Shown in pieces: positions 6,003 through 7,056 of a stretch of 7,056 bases of DNA. Positions within the stretch are counted from its first letter, which is position 1. Each line of letters starts with the position of its first letter. The DNA is from JALOOE01 sp964423545 (GTDB taxonomy: Bacteria > Chloroflexota > Anaerolineae > CG2-30-64-16): contig CAYRFV010000285.1 of assembly GCA_964423545.1 (NCBI GenBank), positions 1 through 7,056 on the forward strand. Reading direction: 5' to 3'. The notes beneath the pieces were generated by a model that made no database searches, was not told where the DNA came from, and saw nothing but the letters and a program-made list of their open reading frames with translations. The translations under genes and the position numbers were made by a program.

Positions 6003-7056
6003 TCAATATCGGCATTCCTTCGCGGCATCGGCAAAGGCCTGCAGGTTAGCGGGATCGCCATGGAAGAAGTGATCGGACGGCGCGCAAATGTAGCCGGCGT
6101 GATCTTTGGTCGCCTCGAAACACTCGATCACCAACCGCCTGGCAACCTCGGGCGTCCCCTGCTCGAAGCCGGCATTCTGATCGAAGCCGCCGATGAAGAA
6201 GAGCCTGTCGCCCACCCGCCGCGACGCCTCGCGCAGATCGCAGTCACCGCCCATCGAGGGAGGCGTCATCGTCTCCAGGCCATCCGCGCCATTTTCGGGC
6301 ACCAGCTCCATCATGTGCATCAGACCACCGCACAGATGATAGACGATCTTCACGCCGGCGTCGTGCAGCGCAGCGTGCTGCTGGCGGTCATAGGGGATGC
6401 AGAACTCACGGAAGAGCTTCGGGCTGATCACCGTGTTCGACCCTGCGCCGCCACCTGTCTCCACCATGTCCGCCGGCGTGCCCCGCCACATCTCGGTCAC
6501 CTTCAGGGTCCGCTGCAGGATGGCGTTCAACGCATCGTGCAGGAAATCGGGCGCATCCATCGCCATCATGATCGCCTGCTGCGTACCGACCAGGGTGCAG
6601 AAACTCTGCCACGGGCTGCCTTGTCCGGGGCTGTACGGATGAGAGCGGATGATGCCTCGATCCCCCAACCGATCCTTGACTTCCTGGATCGGTGCGAAAT
6701 CAGCTGCGATCGGCGTCGGGCAGTACCGCTCCCAGAGCCGGAAGTCGTCCGGCGTCTTGATCAGATCCTCGACCTCCCAAGCGGTGATCTCGTTCCAGGC
6801 GCCCGCATGGTGCAGGACGCCCTCGGGCGTATGAATGGTCTCCTCCCAGCGGTGATTGCCGTCAGCATCCACACCCAACTCCACGCGCTCCTTCCGCCAC
6901 TGGGCCAGGTCGCGGTCGCTGTAGATGTAGCGCGGGGAGACATAGATGGCGAAGTCCATATCGAACTTTTCATACGCCTGCCACCAGTCCATGCCGCCCA
7001 GATAGTGGTTCAGGTAGTAAGCCATCCAGCCGTGCACCTGACAGGGCAGCCGGTCG
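6003..7056 (-). CDS. Uroporphyrinogen-decarboxylase-superfamily protein, MtaA/CmuA methyltransferase-like, 5' end cut
   Basis: About 350 C-terminal residues of a URO-D-superfamily protein; the frame runs off the right edge (DRLPCQVHGWM at the cut, the DR.P block near the usual N-terminus). The superfamily includes heme-pathway HemE and cobalamin-dependent methyltransferases such as MtaA and CmuA. The protein carries the zinc-binding His-x-Cys...Cys pattern of the methyltransferase branch: YHLCGG (His at 6338-6336, Cys at 6332-6330) and a later Cys in GYICAPSDH (6086-6084). Other landmarks are IISPKLFREFCIPYDRQQHAALH-type helices after the glycine-rich ETGGGAGSN, then DGLETMTPP and LFFIGGFDQN. 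A role in transferring methyl groups to or from a corrinoid or thiol is therefore more likely than heme synthesis, but no corrinoid protein is in the window. It is the first visible gene of the upstream group, 64 nt before DUF4434. Confidence 0.92.
   Translation of the reverse strand, partial: DRLPCQVHGWMAYYLNHYLGGMDWWQAYEKFDMDFAIYVSPRYIYSDRDLAQWRKERVELGVDADGNHRWEETIHTPEGVLHHAGAWNEITAWEVEDLIKTPDDFRLWERYCPTPIAADFAPIQEVKDRLGDRGIIRSHPYSPGQGSPWQSFCTLVGTQQAIMMAMDAPDFLHDALNAILQRTLKVTEMWRGTPADMVETGGGAGSNTVISPKLFREFCIPYDRQQHAALHDAGVKIVYHLCGGLMHMMELVPENGADGLETMTPPSMGGDCDLREASRRVGDRLFFIGGFDQNAGFEQGTPEVARRLVIECFEATKDHAGYICAPSDHFFHGDPANLQAFADAAKECRY

Noticed and set aside
5939..6061. Possible 41-residue N-terminal extension of the DUF4434 protein
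   Set aside because: The extension overlaps the URO-D stop region, is Arg/Pro-rich and unlike the family. The ATG at 5938 has a GGAGGAG ribosome site and starts at the conserved sequence.
1..7056. CRISPR array, tRNA, rRNA, insertion sequence or toxin-antitoxin pair
   Set aside because: I saw no spaced direct repeats, cloverleaf-like sequence, transposase motifs, terminal inverted repeats or small paired genes. Coding sequence on one strand fills nearly the whole window.

Overview
The window is a high-GC bacterial segment. By eye it is about two-thirds G+C, with G/C-rich third codon positions. It is packed with seven protein genes that all read on the minus strand, so transcription runs from position 7056 towards position 1. 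Both end genes are cut by the window edges. I found no tRNA, rRNA, CRISPR array, transposase or att site. The organism is not certain. The gene families and the YLP-type tail on the secreted protein are most reminiscent of Chloroflexota (Anaerolineae-like); that is inference from memory, not a search result.

Upstream group, in transcription order. First is a MtaA/CmuA-type uroporphyrinogen-decarboxylase-superfamily protein (6003-7056, 5' end missing), which keeps the zinc-binding His-x-Cys...Cys pattern of corrinoid-dependent methyltransferases. Next is a cytosolic TIM-barrel, glycoside-hydrolase-like DUF4434 protein (4997-5938). Last is an AAC(3)-type N-acetyltransferase homologue (4150-4953). 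Spacings are 64 and 43 nt, so they may be cotranscribed. A small GC hairpin without a T-run follows the acetyltransferase stop.

Downstream group. A well-formed sigma-70-type promoter (TTGACG, 17 nt, TACACT with an extended TG) lies at 4079-4107. It starts a tight four-gene operon: a zinc-ribbon/VWA-domain protein (2610-4037), a secreted DUF1906 (Rv2525c-like) glycoside-hydrolase-like protein (1641-2606), a double-SIS sugar isomerase/deglycase-like protein (533-1618), and a PfkB-family sugar kinase (536 to beyond position 1). Junctions are 3 nt, 22 nt and a 4-nt GTGA overlap. The SIS/PfkB pair has the logic of sugar or sugar-amine catabolism, as in AgaS plus a kinase or FrlB plus FrlD. However, the SIS protein carries Gln where GlmS has its ring-opening catalytic His, so its chemistry is open.

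Taken together, the window looks like part of a carbohydrate-derivative or methylated-compound utilisation region. It holds two glycoside-hydrolase-like TIM barrels (one cytosolic, one exported), a kinase/SIS pair, a possible methyltransferase, an acetyltransferase and a VWA protein of unclear role. No substrate can be named from the sequence. The most informative oddities are the substituted SIS active site, the VWA gene leading a sugar-enzyme operon, and the methyltransferase-like protein with no corrinoid protein in view.
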